A stretch of 64,000 nt of DNA from Sphingomonas_O antarctica (GCF_965137005.1 NZ_CBCRXM010000014.1:1-64000); one strand, 5' to 3'; shown: positions 1 to 8,812, counted from the stretch's first letter. Numbers and translations: made by a program. Notes: generated by a model not told the origin, from the letters alone.

Positions 1-16
1 CCGCCGAACTTGAAAC

Positions 17-46
17 GCAACGGGCGGGGTTAACCCCGCCCGTTGC
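17..46. terminator. Perfect 30-bp palindrome, terminator-like hairpin
   Basis: The sequence is a perfect inverted repeat with 13-bp GC-rich arms (GCAACGGGCGGGG) around a TTAA loop. Such a hairpin near a gene end usually acts as an intrinsic terminator. Neither flank carries a convincing T-run, so it could equally be a repeat or a protein-binding site. The gene to its left lies outside the window. Confidence 0.5.
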
Positions 47-283
47 TTCACCCGCGCTCATGCGCAACAACACCGGTCTGTCTCTGGTTGCCGCTGGATG
101 AAAGGCGGGGGTCACGTCACCGCGAAGTGAGTTTCCCGACTCATGGCCAAACTGCTGCAGCGGCGCGACCACAAATCAAAGTGAGGCGGGACTAACAATG
201 TGATCCCACCCGGCGTGCAGACTGTTTTAGGCCTAAACTTTCACTAAACTTTCGCGGGGAGAACTGGAAACGTCTCAGGCATT
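47..283. other. Non-coding stretch with tandem 11-bp repeat
   Basis: No credible gene is seen between the hairpin at 17-46 and the 3' end of amn. The stretch is less GC-rich than its surroundings. It holds a 12-bp palindrome (TTTAGGCCTAAA, 226-237) that runs into two direct copies of CTAAACTTTC at 233-242 and 244-253. If the gene left of the window runs leftward, this would be its promoter region; if it runs rightward, this is a convergent spacer. Confidence 0.4.
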
Positions 284-1726
284 CTAGCGAAACGGCGGCT
301 CGTTGAATGCGCGCAGCTTGCGCGAATGCAGCCGTGGCCCTTCCGCCCGCAATTCTTCGCATGCTGCGATGCCGATGCGCATATGCTCGTTGATCGCGCG
401 CTCGTAAAAGCGGTTGGCCTGGCCGGGCAGCTTCAATTCGCCATGCATCGGCTTGTCGCTGACGCACAGCAATGTCCCGTAAGGCACTCTAAACCGGTAA
501 CCTTGCGCCGCGATCGTCGCCGACTCCATGTCGATGCCCACCGCGCGGCTCTGTGAGAAGCGCAGCGCCGATTTGGCATAGAGCAGCTCCCAATTGCGGT
601 CGTCGGTCGTCACGATCGTGCCGGTACGCAGCCGCCGCTTGAGCGTTTCGGCATCCTCGCCGGAGACCTGCGCCGCAGCCCGCGCCAGCGCCTGCTGCAC
701 CTCGGCAATCGCCGGGATCGGGATCGCGGGGGGCAGCACATCGTCCAGCACATGATCATCGCGCAGATAAGCATGGGCGAGGACATAGTCGCCGATCCGC
801 TGGCTCGGTCGCAGCCCGCCGCAATGGCCGATCATCAGCCACGCCTCGGGCCGCACCACCGCCAGATGGTCGGTGATCGTCTTGGCATTGGCCGGGCCGA
901 CGCCGATATTGACGAGTGTAATCCCGCTCTTGTCCGGCGCGCACAAATGCCAGGCGGGCATCTGGTGCCGCCGCCATGCATCGCCGGCGATGACGCTTTC
1001 GGCGTCATGCGTGTCACGCGTCACCTTGATACCGCCGGCGCCCGACAAATGGGTATAGCGGCTGCCTTCGCCCAGCTGGCTCAACGCCCAGCGCGCGAAT
1101 TCGTCGACATAGCGGTGGTAGTTCGTGAACAGGATATAGCGCTGGACATCCTCGACCGGCGTGCCGGTGTAATGCCGCAGCCGCGCCAGCGAAAAGTCGG
1201 TGCGCAATGCGTCGAACAGCGCCAACGGACGCGGCTCACCGGGGGCGGGGACGTAGGTCCCGTCGGCAATTTCGTCGCCAATGTAACTCAGTTCGGTCGC
1301 GGGAAACCAGCGCGACAGCTCCGTCGCGGACACCTGGTCGAGGTCCATTTCGGCATCGAGAACGTAGGGGAAGGGGATTTCCTGCTTGCCGGGGCCAACC
1401 TCGATGGTGACGTCATAATCCTCGCGCAGCAGATCGATCTGTTCGGCGAGATAGTCGGCGAATTGGCGCGGGCGGGTTACGCTGCTGGCGTAATGGCCCG
1501 GCTCGGTCAGCCGACCGAAGGACCGCGACGACCGCTCGACCGCGCCGCCGCCGGGATAATGCACGCGCAATTCGGGGTAAGCAAAGGCGCCAGTGCGGCG
1601 CGCCTCCGGGTCGGGCTTTTCGCCGTCGCGAACATAGCGTCCGATCGCGGTGCGGAGCCGTTCGACCGACGCATCGAACAGCGTGGCCAGTTCATCGATA
1701 AGTTCGGAAGTGCTCTTGCCTGTCAT
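284..1726 (-). CDS. amn: AMP nucleosidase
   Basis: The enzyme hydrolyses AMP to adenine and ribose 5-phosphate in the cytoplasm and so controls the adenylate pool. The 480-residue product has the usual two-part build: an N-terminal Amn-specific domain of about 170 residues and a C-terminal nucleoside-phosphorylase-like domain. The C-terminal domain shows the phosphate/ribose loop (NIGVGPANAKT, about residue 270), MIGHCGGLRPSQ, and the base-binding stretch DMESATIAAQGYRF near residue 400. An AGGAG lies about 8 bases before the ATG. It is followed on the opposite side of its start by peroxiredoxin on the same strand, 36 bases upstream. Assignment is firm from length and motifs. Confidence 0.93.
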   Translation of the reverse strand: MTGKSTSELIDELATLFDASVERLRTAIGRYVRDGEKPDPEARRTGAFAYPELRVHYPGGGAVERSSRSFGRLTEPGHYASSVTRPRQFADYLAEQIDLLREDYDVTIEVGPGKQEIPFPYVLDAEMDLDQVSATELSRWFPATELSYIGDEIADGTYVPAPGEPRPLALFDALRTDFSLARLRHYTGTPVEDVQRYILFTNYHRYVDEFARWALSQLGEGSRYTHLSGAGGIKVTRDTHDAESVIAGDAWRRHQMPAWHLCAPDKSGITLVNIGVGPANAKTITDHLAVVRPEAWLMIGHCGGLRPSQRIGDYVLAHAYLRDDHVLDDVLPPAIPIPAIAEVQQALARAAAQVSGEDAETLKRRLRTGTIVTTDDRNWELLYAKSALRFSQSRAVGIDMESATIAAQGYRFRVPYGTLLCVSDKPMHGELKLPGQANRFYERAINEHMRIGIAACEELRAEGPRLHSRKLRAFNEPPFR

Positions 1727-1762
1727 CGTCCGCTCCTAGGACCGGACGGTGACAGGCTCAAG

Positions 1763-2248
1763 TCAGCCCATATTCTCGAGCATATAGTCGGCGCTGGACA
1801 CGCGGAATTCGCCGCCTTGCTCAACGTCGACGCGCTCGACGGTGCCATCGTTGACGATCATCGCGAAACGCTGCCCGCGCTTGCCCATGCCGAACTTGCT
1901 GCCGTCCATGGTCAGGCCCAAGGCTTCGACCAAATCGCCATTGCCGTCGGCCAGCATCGTCACCTTGCCGTCGACGCCGTGCTCCTTGCCCCATGCGCCC
2001 ATCACGAATGCGTCGTTGACCGCGGTGCAGGCGATCTCGTCGATCCCCTTGGCTTTCAGTTCGTCGGCCTTCTCGACAAAGCCGGGCAGGTGCCGCGCCG
2101 AACAGGTCGGCGTGTAGGCGCCGGGCACCGAAAACAAGGCGACGCGGCGGCCCTTGAAGTAATCCGTGCTCGACACCTGTTCGGGACCGGCGGCGGTGAC
2201 TTTGGTCAGGGTCTGCTCGGGAAACTTGTCTCCGGCGGCGATGGTCAT
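1763..2248 (-). CDS. Peroxiredoxin, Prx5/AhpE-like redoxin family
   Basis: The product is a thiol peroxidase that reduces hydrogen peroxide and organic peroxides. It has 161 residues, typical of the Prx5 group. The peroxidatic cysteine is C49 in the family signature PGAYTPTCSARHLPGF. A second cysteine, C74 in IACTAVND, is common in this subgroup, and its role as a resolving residue is uncertain. No glutaredoxin domain is fused at the C-terminus, so it probably uses glutathione/glutaredoxin or thioredoxin as reductant; trxA and trxB are elsewhere in this window. GGAG lies about 9 bases before the ATG. It sits just upstream of amn on the same strand. Confidence 0.92.
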   Translation of the reverse strand: MTIAAGDKFPEQTLTKVTAAGPEQVSSTDYFKGRRVALFSVPGAYTPTCSARHLPGFVEKADELKAKGIDEIACTAVNDAFVMGAWGKEHGVDGKVTMLADGNGDLVEALGLTMDGSKFGMGKRGQRFAMIVNDGTVERVDVEQGGEFRVSSADYMLENMG

Positions 2249-2380
2249 GCGAATGCTCCAAGTTGCGAAAATGCCACAGCTTTTTGGGGGCTTGGGACGC
2301 CGCTGACAAGGGTGCGTTAACGTGTTGCCTTCAGCGTGTTTTCACAGCAGCATCCGATTCGGGGCTGGGGAGTTGGGGAA

Positions 2381-2893
2381 TTGAAGAAGATCATATTGGC
2401 GATGCTGGCGATCGCCGTACCGGCCGGGCCTGCTCAGGCGGCCTGCTGGAGCGCCGAACATATCTCGGCCGCGAAAGTCCGCGACCTGGACACGATGCTG
2501 ATGGTGTCCGCGCTGCGCTGCCGCCGGACCGACGTGTCGATGATGGACGCCTATAACAGGTTCGTCGTTCAGGACCGCAAAGCACTGGTGAAGGTCAACG
2601 ACACTTTGCGCGATCATTATCGCGACGCGGGCAATTCAAAGGCGCAGATGGGTGCCTATGACACTTACGTCACAAAGGTCGCCAATCGTTACGGCGCGGG
2701 CAGCGAAGGATTGAGCTGTGCGGAGATGCGCTCGATCGTGGATGCCACGGCGGCGGAGGCGCCACAGGTCGAAGCATTGATCGCCGTCGCCGAACGCGCG
2801 GGCATCCGGCCGCTCCTCGACGGACCGGCATGCGAGGGACCGTTCTCAACACCGGCGATGACCACTGCCGCAGCCGTAATCGGGCGTCGATAG
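2381..2893 (+). CDS. Secreted hypothetical protein
   Basis: I do not recognise a family. I place the start at TTG 2381 because GGGAG sits 8 bases upstream and the product then begins with a clean Sec signal peptide (MKKIILAMLAIAVPAGPAQA, cleaved before ACW). A GTG at 2336 is possible but would bury the signal. The mature part, about 150 residues, is predicted largely helical from its composition. It has four cysteines (in ACWS, LRCRR, LSCAEM and PACEG) that could form two periplasmic disulfides. It stands alone, divergent from peroxiredoxin and ahead of the ahcY operator. The function is unknown. Confidence 0.72.
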   Translation: MKKIILAMLAIAVPAGPAQAACWSAEHISAAKVRDLDTMLMVSALRCRRTDVSMMDAYNRFVVQDRKALVKVNDTLRDHYRDAGNSKAQMGAYDTYVTKVANRYGAGSEGLSCAEMRSIVDATAAEAPQVEALIAVAERAGIRPLLDGPACEGPFSTPAMTTAAAVIGRR

Positions 2894-2908
2894 CCAGTGG
2901 GGATGAAC

Positions 2909-2928
2909 ATATAAAGACATCTTTATAT
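2909..2928. promoter_or_regulatory. Operator-like palindrome upstream of ahcY (SahR/SamR type)
   Basis: The site ATATAAAGACATCTTTATAT has two 9-base arms that match perfectly around a central CA. It is strikingly AT-rich in GC-rich DNA and lies 61 bases before the ahcY start. From memory, ArsR-family regulators of the methionine/SAH cycle (SahR, SamR) bind palindromes of this AAAGA-TCTTT kind before ahcY and met genes in proteobacteria. The palindrome is seen; the regulator is inferred. Confidence 0.6.
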
Positions 2929-2989
2929 TTGCCTTTTAAGGGGTAGGCGGCTACGGGCTTGGCATTCATTCATTGCCGGAGACTGACCC

Positions 2990-4414
2990 GTGGCCACCGC
3001 CCCCGTGACCAATTCGCGCACGCCAAATAACAAAGATTATGTAATCGCCGATATCGGTCTGGCCGAATTCGGCCGCCGCGAGATCAACATCGCTGAAACC
3101 GAAATGCCGGGCCTGATGGCGCTGCGCGAAGAATTCGGCACGTCGCAGCCGCTCAAGGGCGCGCGCATCACCGGGTCGCTGCACATGACGATCCAGACCG
3201 CCGTGCTGATCGAGACGCTGACCGCGCTTGGCGCGACCGTCCGCTGGGCGACCTGCAACATCTATTCGACGCAGGACCATGCCGCCGCCGCGATTGCCGC
3301 GACGGGCGTGCCGGTGTTCGCGATCAAGGGTGAGAGCCTGGCCGAATATTGGGACTATGTCGGCTCGATCTTCGATTGGGGCAATGAAACCTGCAACATG
3401 ATCCTCGACGATGGTGGCGACGCGACGATGTTCGCTCTGTGGGGCGCCAAGCTCGAAGCCGGGCAGACCATGCCCGCACCCGAGAATGAGGAGGAGGTCG
3501 AGATGCAGCGTGCGCTCAAGGCGTTCATCGCCAAGCGTCCGGGCTATCTGACCGAAACCGTCAAGAATATCCGCGGCGTTTCGGAAGAAACCACCACCGG
3601 CGTCCACCGCCTGTACGCCATCGCCAAGAAGGGCGAGCTGCCGTTCCCCGCGATCAACGTCAACGACAGCGTGACCAAGTCGAAGTTCGACAATCTCTAC
3701 GGCTGCAAGGAATCGCTGGTCGACGCGATCCGTCGCGGCACCGACGTGATGCTCGCCGGCAAGGTCGCCTGCGTTGCCGGCTTCGGTGACGTCGGCAAGG
3801 GTTCTGCTGCATCGCTGCGCAACGGCGGCGCACGCGTGATCGTGACCGAAATCGATCCGATCTGTGCGCTGCAGGCGGCGATGGAGGGCTATGAAGTCGT
3901 GACGATGGAAGAGGCCGCGACGCGCGCCGACATCTTCTGCACCGCGACGGGCAATGCCGACGTGCTGACCGTCGATCACATGCGCGCGATGAAGGACATG
4001 GCGATCGTCTGCAATATCGGCCACTTCGACAGCGAGATTCAGATTTCGGCGCTGCAGAATATGAAGTGGACCGAGGTCAAGCCGCAGGTCGACCTGGTAG
4101 AATTCCCCGACGGCAAGCAGATCATCATCCTGTCCAAGGGCCGTCTGGTGAACCTCGGCAACGCGACCGGTCACCCGTCGTTCGTGATGTCGGCATCGTT
4201 CACCAACCAGACGCTGGCGCAGATCGAATTGTGGACCAAGCCGGGCCACTATGCCAACGACGTCTTCGTCCTGCCCAAGCATCTCGACGAAAAGGTCGCG
4301 GCGCTGCACCTGGAAAAGCTCGGCGTGAAGCTGACCCAACTGACGCAGAAGCAGGCCGATTATATCGGCGTGCCGACCGCGGGGCCGTTCAAGCCGGATC
4401 ATTACCGCTACTAA
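2990..4414 (+). CDS. ahcY: Adenosylhomocysteinase (SAH hydrolase)
   Basis: The enzyme splits S-adenosylhomocysteine into adenosine and homocysteine, which relieves product inhibition of methyltransferases and feeds methionine resynthesis. At 474 residues it is full length. The NAD-binding loop GFGDVGKG lies near residue 260. It also has the catalytic stretch NVNDSVTKSKFDN and the conserved C-terminal KPDHYRY, whose Lys/Tyr reach NAD of the partner subunit. The GTG start has GGAG 8 bases upstream. An AT-rich palindrome 60 bases upstream suggests control by a SAH-sensing repressor. The DivL-like gene follows after 30 bases. Confidence 0.97.
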   Translation: MATAPVTNSRTPNNKDYVIADIGLAEFGRREINIAETEMPGLMALREEFGTSQPLKGARITGSLHMTIQTAVLIETLTALGATVRWATCNIYSTQDHAAAAIAATGVPVFAIKGESLAEYWDYVGSIFDWGNETCNMILDDGGDATMFALWGAKLEAGQTMPAPENEEEVEMQRALKAFIAKRPGYLTETVKNIRGVSEETTTGVHRLYAIAKKGELPFPAINVNDSVTKSKFDNLYGCKESLVDAIRRGTDVMLAGKVACVAGFGDVGKGSAASLRNGGARVIVTEIDPICALQAAMEGYEVVTMEEAATRADIFCTATGNADVLTVDHMRAMKDMAIVCNIGHFDSEIQISALQNMKWTEVKPQVDLVEFPDGKQIIILSKGRLVNLGNATGHPSFVMSASFTNQTLAQIELWTKPGHYANDVFVLPKHLDEKVAALHLEKLGVKLTQLTQKQADYIGVPTAGPFKPDHYRY

Positions 4415-4444
4415 AGCACGCAAGGCTGCTCTAACGGCTCAGTG

Positions 4445-6673
4445 ATGGGCGGGACGATGCAATCGACGATATTGGCGGCGGCGCTCGGCCTCTGGCTGGC
4501 GGTCGCCGCCTGCGCACTTGCAGCGGGCTTGATTCTCCGGCGGCGCGCGAGGGGTGCGCTCGCCGGAGTTGCGCGGCAGGACAGTCTTGCCGACTTGTCC
4601 CCGGCACTCGCGCTGATCGTGCATGGCGACAATCGTATCGAGGGATCGACGCGTCTGGCTATGCTGCTTGGTTTTGATCGCATCCCCGCGACGCTCGCCG
4701 CGCTTGAAGCACAGGACGCGGGTTTGTCCTCGGGGGATGCCGCCGCACTTGCCGCGGATGTCAGTGGCGCACGGCAGGGCGGGAAAAGCTTCATGCGCCC
4801 GGTGGTGCCGGTCGGATCGCAACGAACCTTGTTTATGATCGGTCAGCCCGCGCCGCGCACCGTAGCGGCGCGCGGGGTGCTCGTTTGGGTGATCGACGCC
4901 ACTCGAAACCAGGGCGAGATGGCCCAGTTGCGCCACGACGCTGATCGTGCGGGCCAAGCCTTTCGTACTTTGTCGCGCCTGATCGAAGCCGCCCCGGTGC
5001 CGATGTGGCATCGCGGTCCCGATCTGCGCTTGACCCTCGTCAATCGTGCTTATGTCGATGCCGTCGATGCCGTCGATGCCGAGGATGCGGTTAAGCGTGG
5101 TGTCGAACTGGTCGAAGGTTCGGCTGGCATCGGCCCGATCGCTGCCGCTGCCGCTGCGCGCGATGCGGGCGAAGTGCGTCAACGGATCGTTCCCGCGATT
5201 ATCGGCGGCGCACGTCGCGCGATGCGCATCGTCGATGTGCCGCTGGGGCAGGCAGGAGTTGCCGGCTACGCTATCGATACCGACGATCTTGAGCGCGCAC
5301 GCGCCGATTTCCGGCGCTTTGTCGACACCCAACGTGACACGCTCGATCGATTGTCGGCGGGTGTCGCGCAGTTCGACGCCGACCATACGCTCAGCTTTTC
5401 CAATTTGCCGTTCCAGCGGATGTTTGCACTGCGCCCCGAATGGCTCGCCGATCGTCCTGAATTCGACCGTGTGCTGGACAGGTTACGTGAGGCCGGGCGC
5501 ATCCCCGAAGCGCGCGACTTCCCGGCGTGGAAGCGCGAAAAGCGCGACTGGTTTACCAATCTGGCCGGTGCAGCGGAGGAAAGCTGGCTGCTCCCCGACG
5601 GCAAGCACCTTCGGGTCGTTGCTCAGCCTTTGCCCGATGCCGGACTCTTGGTGATTTTCGAGGATCGCACCGAACAGGTTCAATTGCTCAGCGCGCGTGA
5701 CACGCTAATCCGCGTCCGTGAAGCGACGTTCGACAATCTGTTCGAAGCGGTTGGCACGTTCGCTGCCGATGGGCGCTTAAATCTGTGGAACAGCCGGTTC
5801 CGCGACGTGTGGCAGCTCGACGACGATTTCCTAGCCAGTTTTCCGCGGATCGACGCGCTCGCGGAAGCCGCTGCCCCGCTGATCGCCAGCGAAGGTGGGG
5901 CGACAACCATCCGCGAGGCGGTGCGCGCAGCCACGATGGAACGGCATGCACGGACAGGGCGGATTTCGCTGACCGACGGGCGGCATTTCGAATATTCGGG
6001 TGTGCCGCTGCCCGACGGCAACGCGCTGCTCATCATGCTCGACGTCACGGACCGGCATCGCGTGGAAACCGTCTTGCGCGAACGCGCCGACTCGCTTGAG
6101 GCTTCAGACAAGGAACGCACCGCCTTCGTCGCCAATATGAGTTATGAATTGCGCCAACCGCTGACGTCGATCGCCGGGTTCGGTGAGATGCTTGAGGGCG
6201 GCTATGCCGGGAACCTTGGCGCGCGCGCACAGGAATATGTTGCCGCGATCCTCGAGGCGGTACGCCGCCTGAGCGTGCAGGTCGATCAGGTGCTTGCCGT
6301 GGCTGAGCAAGATGCTGGGCTGGGCCAGGAGGTCGCGGTGATCGAAATCGGCCCGCTGTTGCGAAAGCTTGCGGACAAGCACGGCCTTAAATGCACTATG
6401 CCCGATAGCATCGGCGGTGTCGCGGCTTCTGCCGAAGCCGTCATGCAGTCGGTCGAAAAGGTCATTGCGTCGATCGGCGGCGGTGCCGCTCAGTTGGCAG
6501 TCACGACAGGGAATGGCGTCAGGGTGGCTATCGCCGGCGCCCCCGCCGGGACGCTGCCGGGTGAAGACGTGCTGATCGATCTGCGCGCGATGATGGCGGA
6601 ACATCGCGGTTCGATCGCGGTCGCACGCCGGGCGCACGACGTCCCGGTCGTGACGCTCAGCTTTCCGCGATGA
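4445..6673 (+). CDS. DivL-like PAS pseudokinase with Tyr in place of the phospho-His
   Basis: The protein resembles Caulobacter DivL, a scaffold that reads the phosphorylation state of DivK and tunes the CckA-CtrA cell-cycle relay. An N-terminal membrane segment (residues about 5-30) is followed by three or four PAS-like regions (about 45-160, 170-275, 285-400 and 420-540) and a DHp-type helix pair. The H-box reads NMSYELRQPLTSI, with Tyr567 where kinases have His, as in DivL. Beyond it, about 110 residues remain in which I cannot find N, G1, F or G2 boxes, so the ATP-binding domain looks eroded. Three tandem GTCGATGCC units (5054-5080) encode VDAVDAVDA. GTG 4442 and ATG 4457 are alternative starts. 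The stop overlaps tsaE as ATGA. Confidence 0.85.
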   Translation: MGGTMQSTILAAALGLWLAVAACALAAGLILRRRARGALAGVARQDSLADLSPALALIVHGDNRIEGSTRLAMLLGFDRIPATLAALEAQDAGLSSGDAAALAADVSGARQGGKSFMRPVVPVGSQRTLFMIGQPAPRTVAARGVLVWVIDATRNQGEMAQLRHDADRAGQAFRTLSRLIEAAPVPMWHRGPDLRLTLVNRAYVDAVDAVDAEDAVKRGVELVEGSAGIGPIAAAAAARDAGEVRQRIVPAIIGGARRAMRIVDVPLGQAGVAGYAIDTDDLERARADFRRFVDTQRDTLDRLSAGVAQFDADHTLSFSNLPFQRMFALRPEWLADRPEFDRVLDRLREAGRIPEARDFPAWKREKRDWFTNLAGAAEESWLLPDGKHLRVVAQPLPDAGLLVIFEDRTEQVQLLSARDTLIRVREATFDNLFEAVGTFAADGRLNLWNSRFRDVWQLDDDFLASFPRIDALAEAAAPLIASEGGATTIREAVRAATMERHARTGRISLTDGRHFEYSGVPLPDGNALLIMLDVTDRHRVETVLRERADSLEASDKERTAFVANMSYELRQPLTSIAGFGEMLEGGYAGNLGARAQEYVAAILEAVRRLSVQVDQVLAVAEQDAGLGQEVAVIEIGPLLRKLADKHGLKCTMPDSIGGVAASAEAVMQSVEKVIASIGGGAAQLAVTTGNGVRVAIAGAPAGTLPGEDVLIDLRAMMAEHRGSIAVARRAHDVPVVTLSFPR

Positions 6674-7110
6674 TTCTGGCTGACGAAGCTGCGACGCAGG
6701 CGGCCGGTGAATCGTTGGGCGGCAGGCTGATCGTCGGCGACGTCGTCATGCTTTCGGGCCCGCTCGGTGCGGGCAAGACAGTGTTCGCGCGCGGGTTACT
6801 GCGCGGGTTGGGATTTTCAGGCGAGGTGACCAGCCCGACATTTCCGATCCTGATCGAATATCGGCCACCCGACGTGCGGATGCCACTGGGGCATGCGGAT
6901 CTTTACCGGATCGAAGACCCTGCCGAACTTGAGCAGCTGGACCTTGAGGCAGCTCTCGCCGACGGCGCACTGGCGATCGAATGGCCGGAGCGCTTGCCGG
7001 CGGGACGCTGGCCTCAGGCGCTTCGTCTCACGCTCATCACGGAGGGAAATACGCGTCGCTTGACAGCCGAAGCAGGGTCGGGCTGGAGGGACCGATGGCC
7101 GATCCGATGA
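6670..7110 (+). CDS. tsaE: tRNA threonylcarbamoyladenosine biosynthesis ATPase TsaE
   Basis: TsaE is the ATPase that drives turnover of the TsaB-TsaD complex during t6A37 formation on ANN-reading tRNAs. The 146-residue product shows Walker A GPLGAGKT (residues 30-37), then TSPTFPILIEY and HADLYRI, and the later IEWPERL signature. The start overlaps the DivL-like stop (ATGA) and the end overlaps amgK by 16 bases, which implies translational coupling. The placement divL-tsaE-amgK-murU-addBA is familiar from alphaproteobacteria. Confidence 0.94.
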   Translation: MILADEAATQAAGESLGGRLIVGDVVMLSGPLGAGKTVFARGLLRGLGFSGEVTSPTFPILIEYRPPDVRMPLGHADLYRIEDPAELEQLDLEAALADGALAIEWPERLPAGRWPQALRLTLITEGNTRRLTAEAGSGWRDRWPIR

Positions 7111-8060
7111 CCCCGCCGGTCGCGGCGGCCGACTTCCTTCAAGCTGCTGGATGGGGCGGTGCGCAGATCCTTCCGCTTGCCGGCGACGCTTCGTTCCGCC
7201 GCTATTTCCGTGTCCAACACGACGCCCGGCGCGCGGTCCTTATGGACGCGCCGCCGCCGCAAGAGGACGTAGGCCCATTCCTCGCCATCGCCCGGCATCT
7301 GACTGCCGTCGGCTTCCGTGCGCCTAGCATTCTTGCGGAGGACCGCGCGACTGGCCTCCTGCTGATCGAGGATCTGGGAGACGCGCGGATGCGTGAGACG
7401 ATCGACGATAATCCGTCCCTGGAATTACCGTTGTACGAGGCGGCGGTCGATCTGCTTGCGGTGCTTCAGGCACACCCGCCTGCCGATCTGCCACCCTATG
7501 ACATGCCGGTTCTGCAACGTGAGGCTGGATTGCTCACCGAATGGTTTTGTCCCGCCGCCGGTCTGGACGTCGATCTGGCGGCCTACGCCGCAGCATGGGA
7601 CGAAGTTCTGCCGCAGGTCGATGTCGCCGAAGTCACCGTGCTGCGCGATTATCATGCCGAAAATATCATGCTGCTAGAGGATGGTGCGCTGGGCCTGCTC
7701 GACTTTCAGGATGCCTTGGCGGGGCACCGCGCTTACGATCTCGTCTCGCTGTTGCAGGACGCACGCCGCGATGTTCCTGAAGCTGTCGAGGTCGCCATGC
7801 TCGACCGGTTCTGCACCGCAACCGGTGCCGGAGCCGACTTCCGTCCGGACTATGCGATCCTCGGCGCGCAGCGGAATGCCAAGATCGTCGGGATTTTTAC
7901 GCGCCTGTGGAAACGTGATGGCAAGCCGCGCTATCTCGACCTCCTGCCCCGGGTATGGCGGTATCTCGATCGCGATCTTGCGCATCCGTCGCTCGCTCCC
8001 GTCGCCGCTTGGTTCGACGCCAATATTCCACATGACAAGCGCGGGACTATCACACCATGA
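7095..8060 (+). CDS. amgK: N-acetylmuramate/N-acetylglucosamine kinase AmgK (APH family)
   Basis: AmgK phosphorylates the anomeric position of MurNAc (and GlcNAc) released from peptidoglycan, the first step of the shortcut that regenerates UDP-MurNAc and bypasses MurA. The 321-residue product has the aminoglycoside-phosphotransferase fold: GDASFRRYFRV as the nucleotide loop, the catalytic VLRDYHAENIMLL (HxxN) and the metal-binding LLDFQDAL. ATG 7095 follows GGAGGGACC and lies 16 bases inside tsaE. The longer open frame starts too far upstream to be real. Its stop overlaps murU as ATGA, and the pairing with murU supports AmgK over an antibiotic kinase. Confidence 0.9.
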   Translation: MADPMTPPVAAADFLQAAGWGGAQILPLAGDASFRRYFRVQHDARRAVLMDAPPPQEDVGPFLAIARHLTAVGFRAPSILAEDRATGLLLIEDLGDARMRETIDDNPSLELPLYEAAVDLLAVLQAHPPADLPPYDMPVLQREAGLLTEWFCPAAGLDVDLAAYAAAWDEVLPQVDVAEVTVLRDYHAENIMLLEDGALGLLDFQDALAGHRAYDLVSLLQDARRDVPEAVEVAMLDRFCTATGAGADFRPDYAILGAQRNAKIVGIFTRLWKRDGKPRYLDLLPRVWRYLDRDLAHPSLAPVAAWFDANIPHDKRGTITP

Positions 8061-8812
8061 ACCGCAAACCGCTCGCGTTGCGTGTGCGACAGCATGCAAG
8101 GATGCCGACCATCGCGATGGTTATGGCGGCGGGCCTCGGCAAGCGCATGCGTCCGCTGACCGCGTCGCGTCCCAAGCCGTTGGTCGAAGTAGCGGGCAAG
8201 GCACTGATCGACCACAGCCTCGATCGCTTGCGCGCGGCGGGAATTCGCAACGTCGTAATCAACGTCCATTATCTCGCCGACGCGCTGGAGGCCCATCTTC
8301 GCCGGCACGCCGGCGACCTCGACGTCATGGTGTCTGACGAACGCGACGGGTTGCTCGAAACGGGCGGCGGCATGGTCAAGGCGCGCGCACATCTCGGCGA
8401 TCAGCCGTTCCTGACCGTCAACAGCGACAATCTGTGGATCGACGGCCCGATCGACGCCATCAATCTCCTTGCCGAGCGCTGGGACGATACGACGATGGAC
8501 GCGTTGCTGCTGCTCGTCCCGCAAGCACGCGCGCATGGCCATAACGGGCGGGGGGATTTTCACATGGACGCGGTAGGTCGGCTGATCCGCCGCAAGACCG
8601 GCCGCGTCGCGCCGTTCGTCTTTACCGGTGTGCAGTTGGTTTCGCCGCGCCTGCTGGACAATGCTCCCGAAGGTTCGTTTTCGACCAATATCCTGTGGGA
8701 CCGCGCGATTGCCGAAGATCGTCTGTACGGCGTGGTCCATCAAGGATTGTGGTTCGACGTCGGGACGCCCGCGGCGATCCCGCTGACCGAGGCCGTACTC
8801 GCCGATGGCTGA
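8057..8812 (+). CDS. murU: N-acetylmuramate alpha-1-phosphate uridylyltransferase MurU
   Basis: MurU joins UTP and MurNAc-1-phosphate to give UDP-MurNAc, the second step of the AmgK-MurU recycling route. The 251-residue product carries the sugar-nucleotidyltransferase signature MVMAAGLGKRMRPLT, then KPLVEVAGKALIDH and the metal-site stretch TVNSDNLWIDG. ATG 8057 overlaps the amgK stop. The nucleotidyltransferase domain proper begins at MPTIAMVMAAG, so ATG 8102 is a possible shorter start. The end overlaps addB by 8 bases. Confidence 0.9.
   Translation: MNRKPLALRVRQHARMPTIAMVMAAGLGKRMRPLTASRPKPLVEVAGKALIDHSLDRLRAAGIRNVVINVHYLADALEAHLRRHAGDLDVMVSDERDGLLETGGGMVKARAHLGDQPFLTVNSDNLWIDGPIDAINLLAERWDDTTMDALLLLVPQARAHGHNGRGDFHMDAVGRLIRRKTGRVAPFVFTGVQLVSPRLLDNAPEGSFSTNILWDRAIAEDRLYGVVHQGLWFDVGTPAAIPLTEAVLADG

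Noticed and set aside
752..2320. Long open frame (about 520 codons) on the plus strand opposite amn and the peroxiredoxin
   Set aside because: It is antisense to two genes with clear family motifs. GC-rich codon bias keeps the opposite frames open, and the translation is Arg/Gly/His-rich with no recognisable domain.
2966..4423. 485-codon frame opposite ahcY
   Set aside because: It is a mirror of a highly conserved gene, with no ribosome site and no family resemblance.
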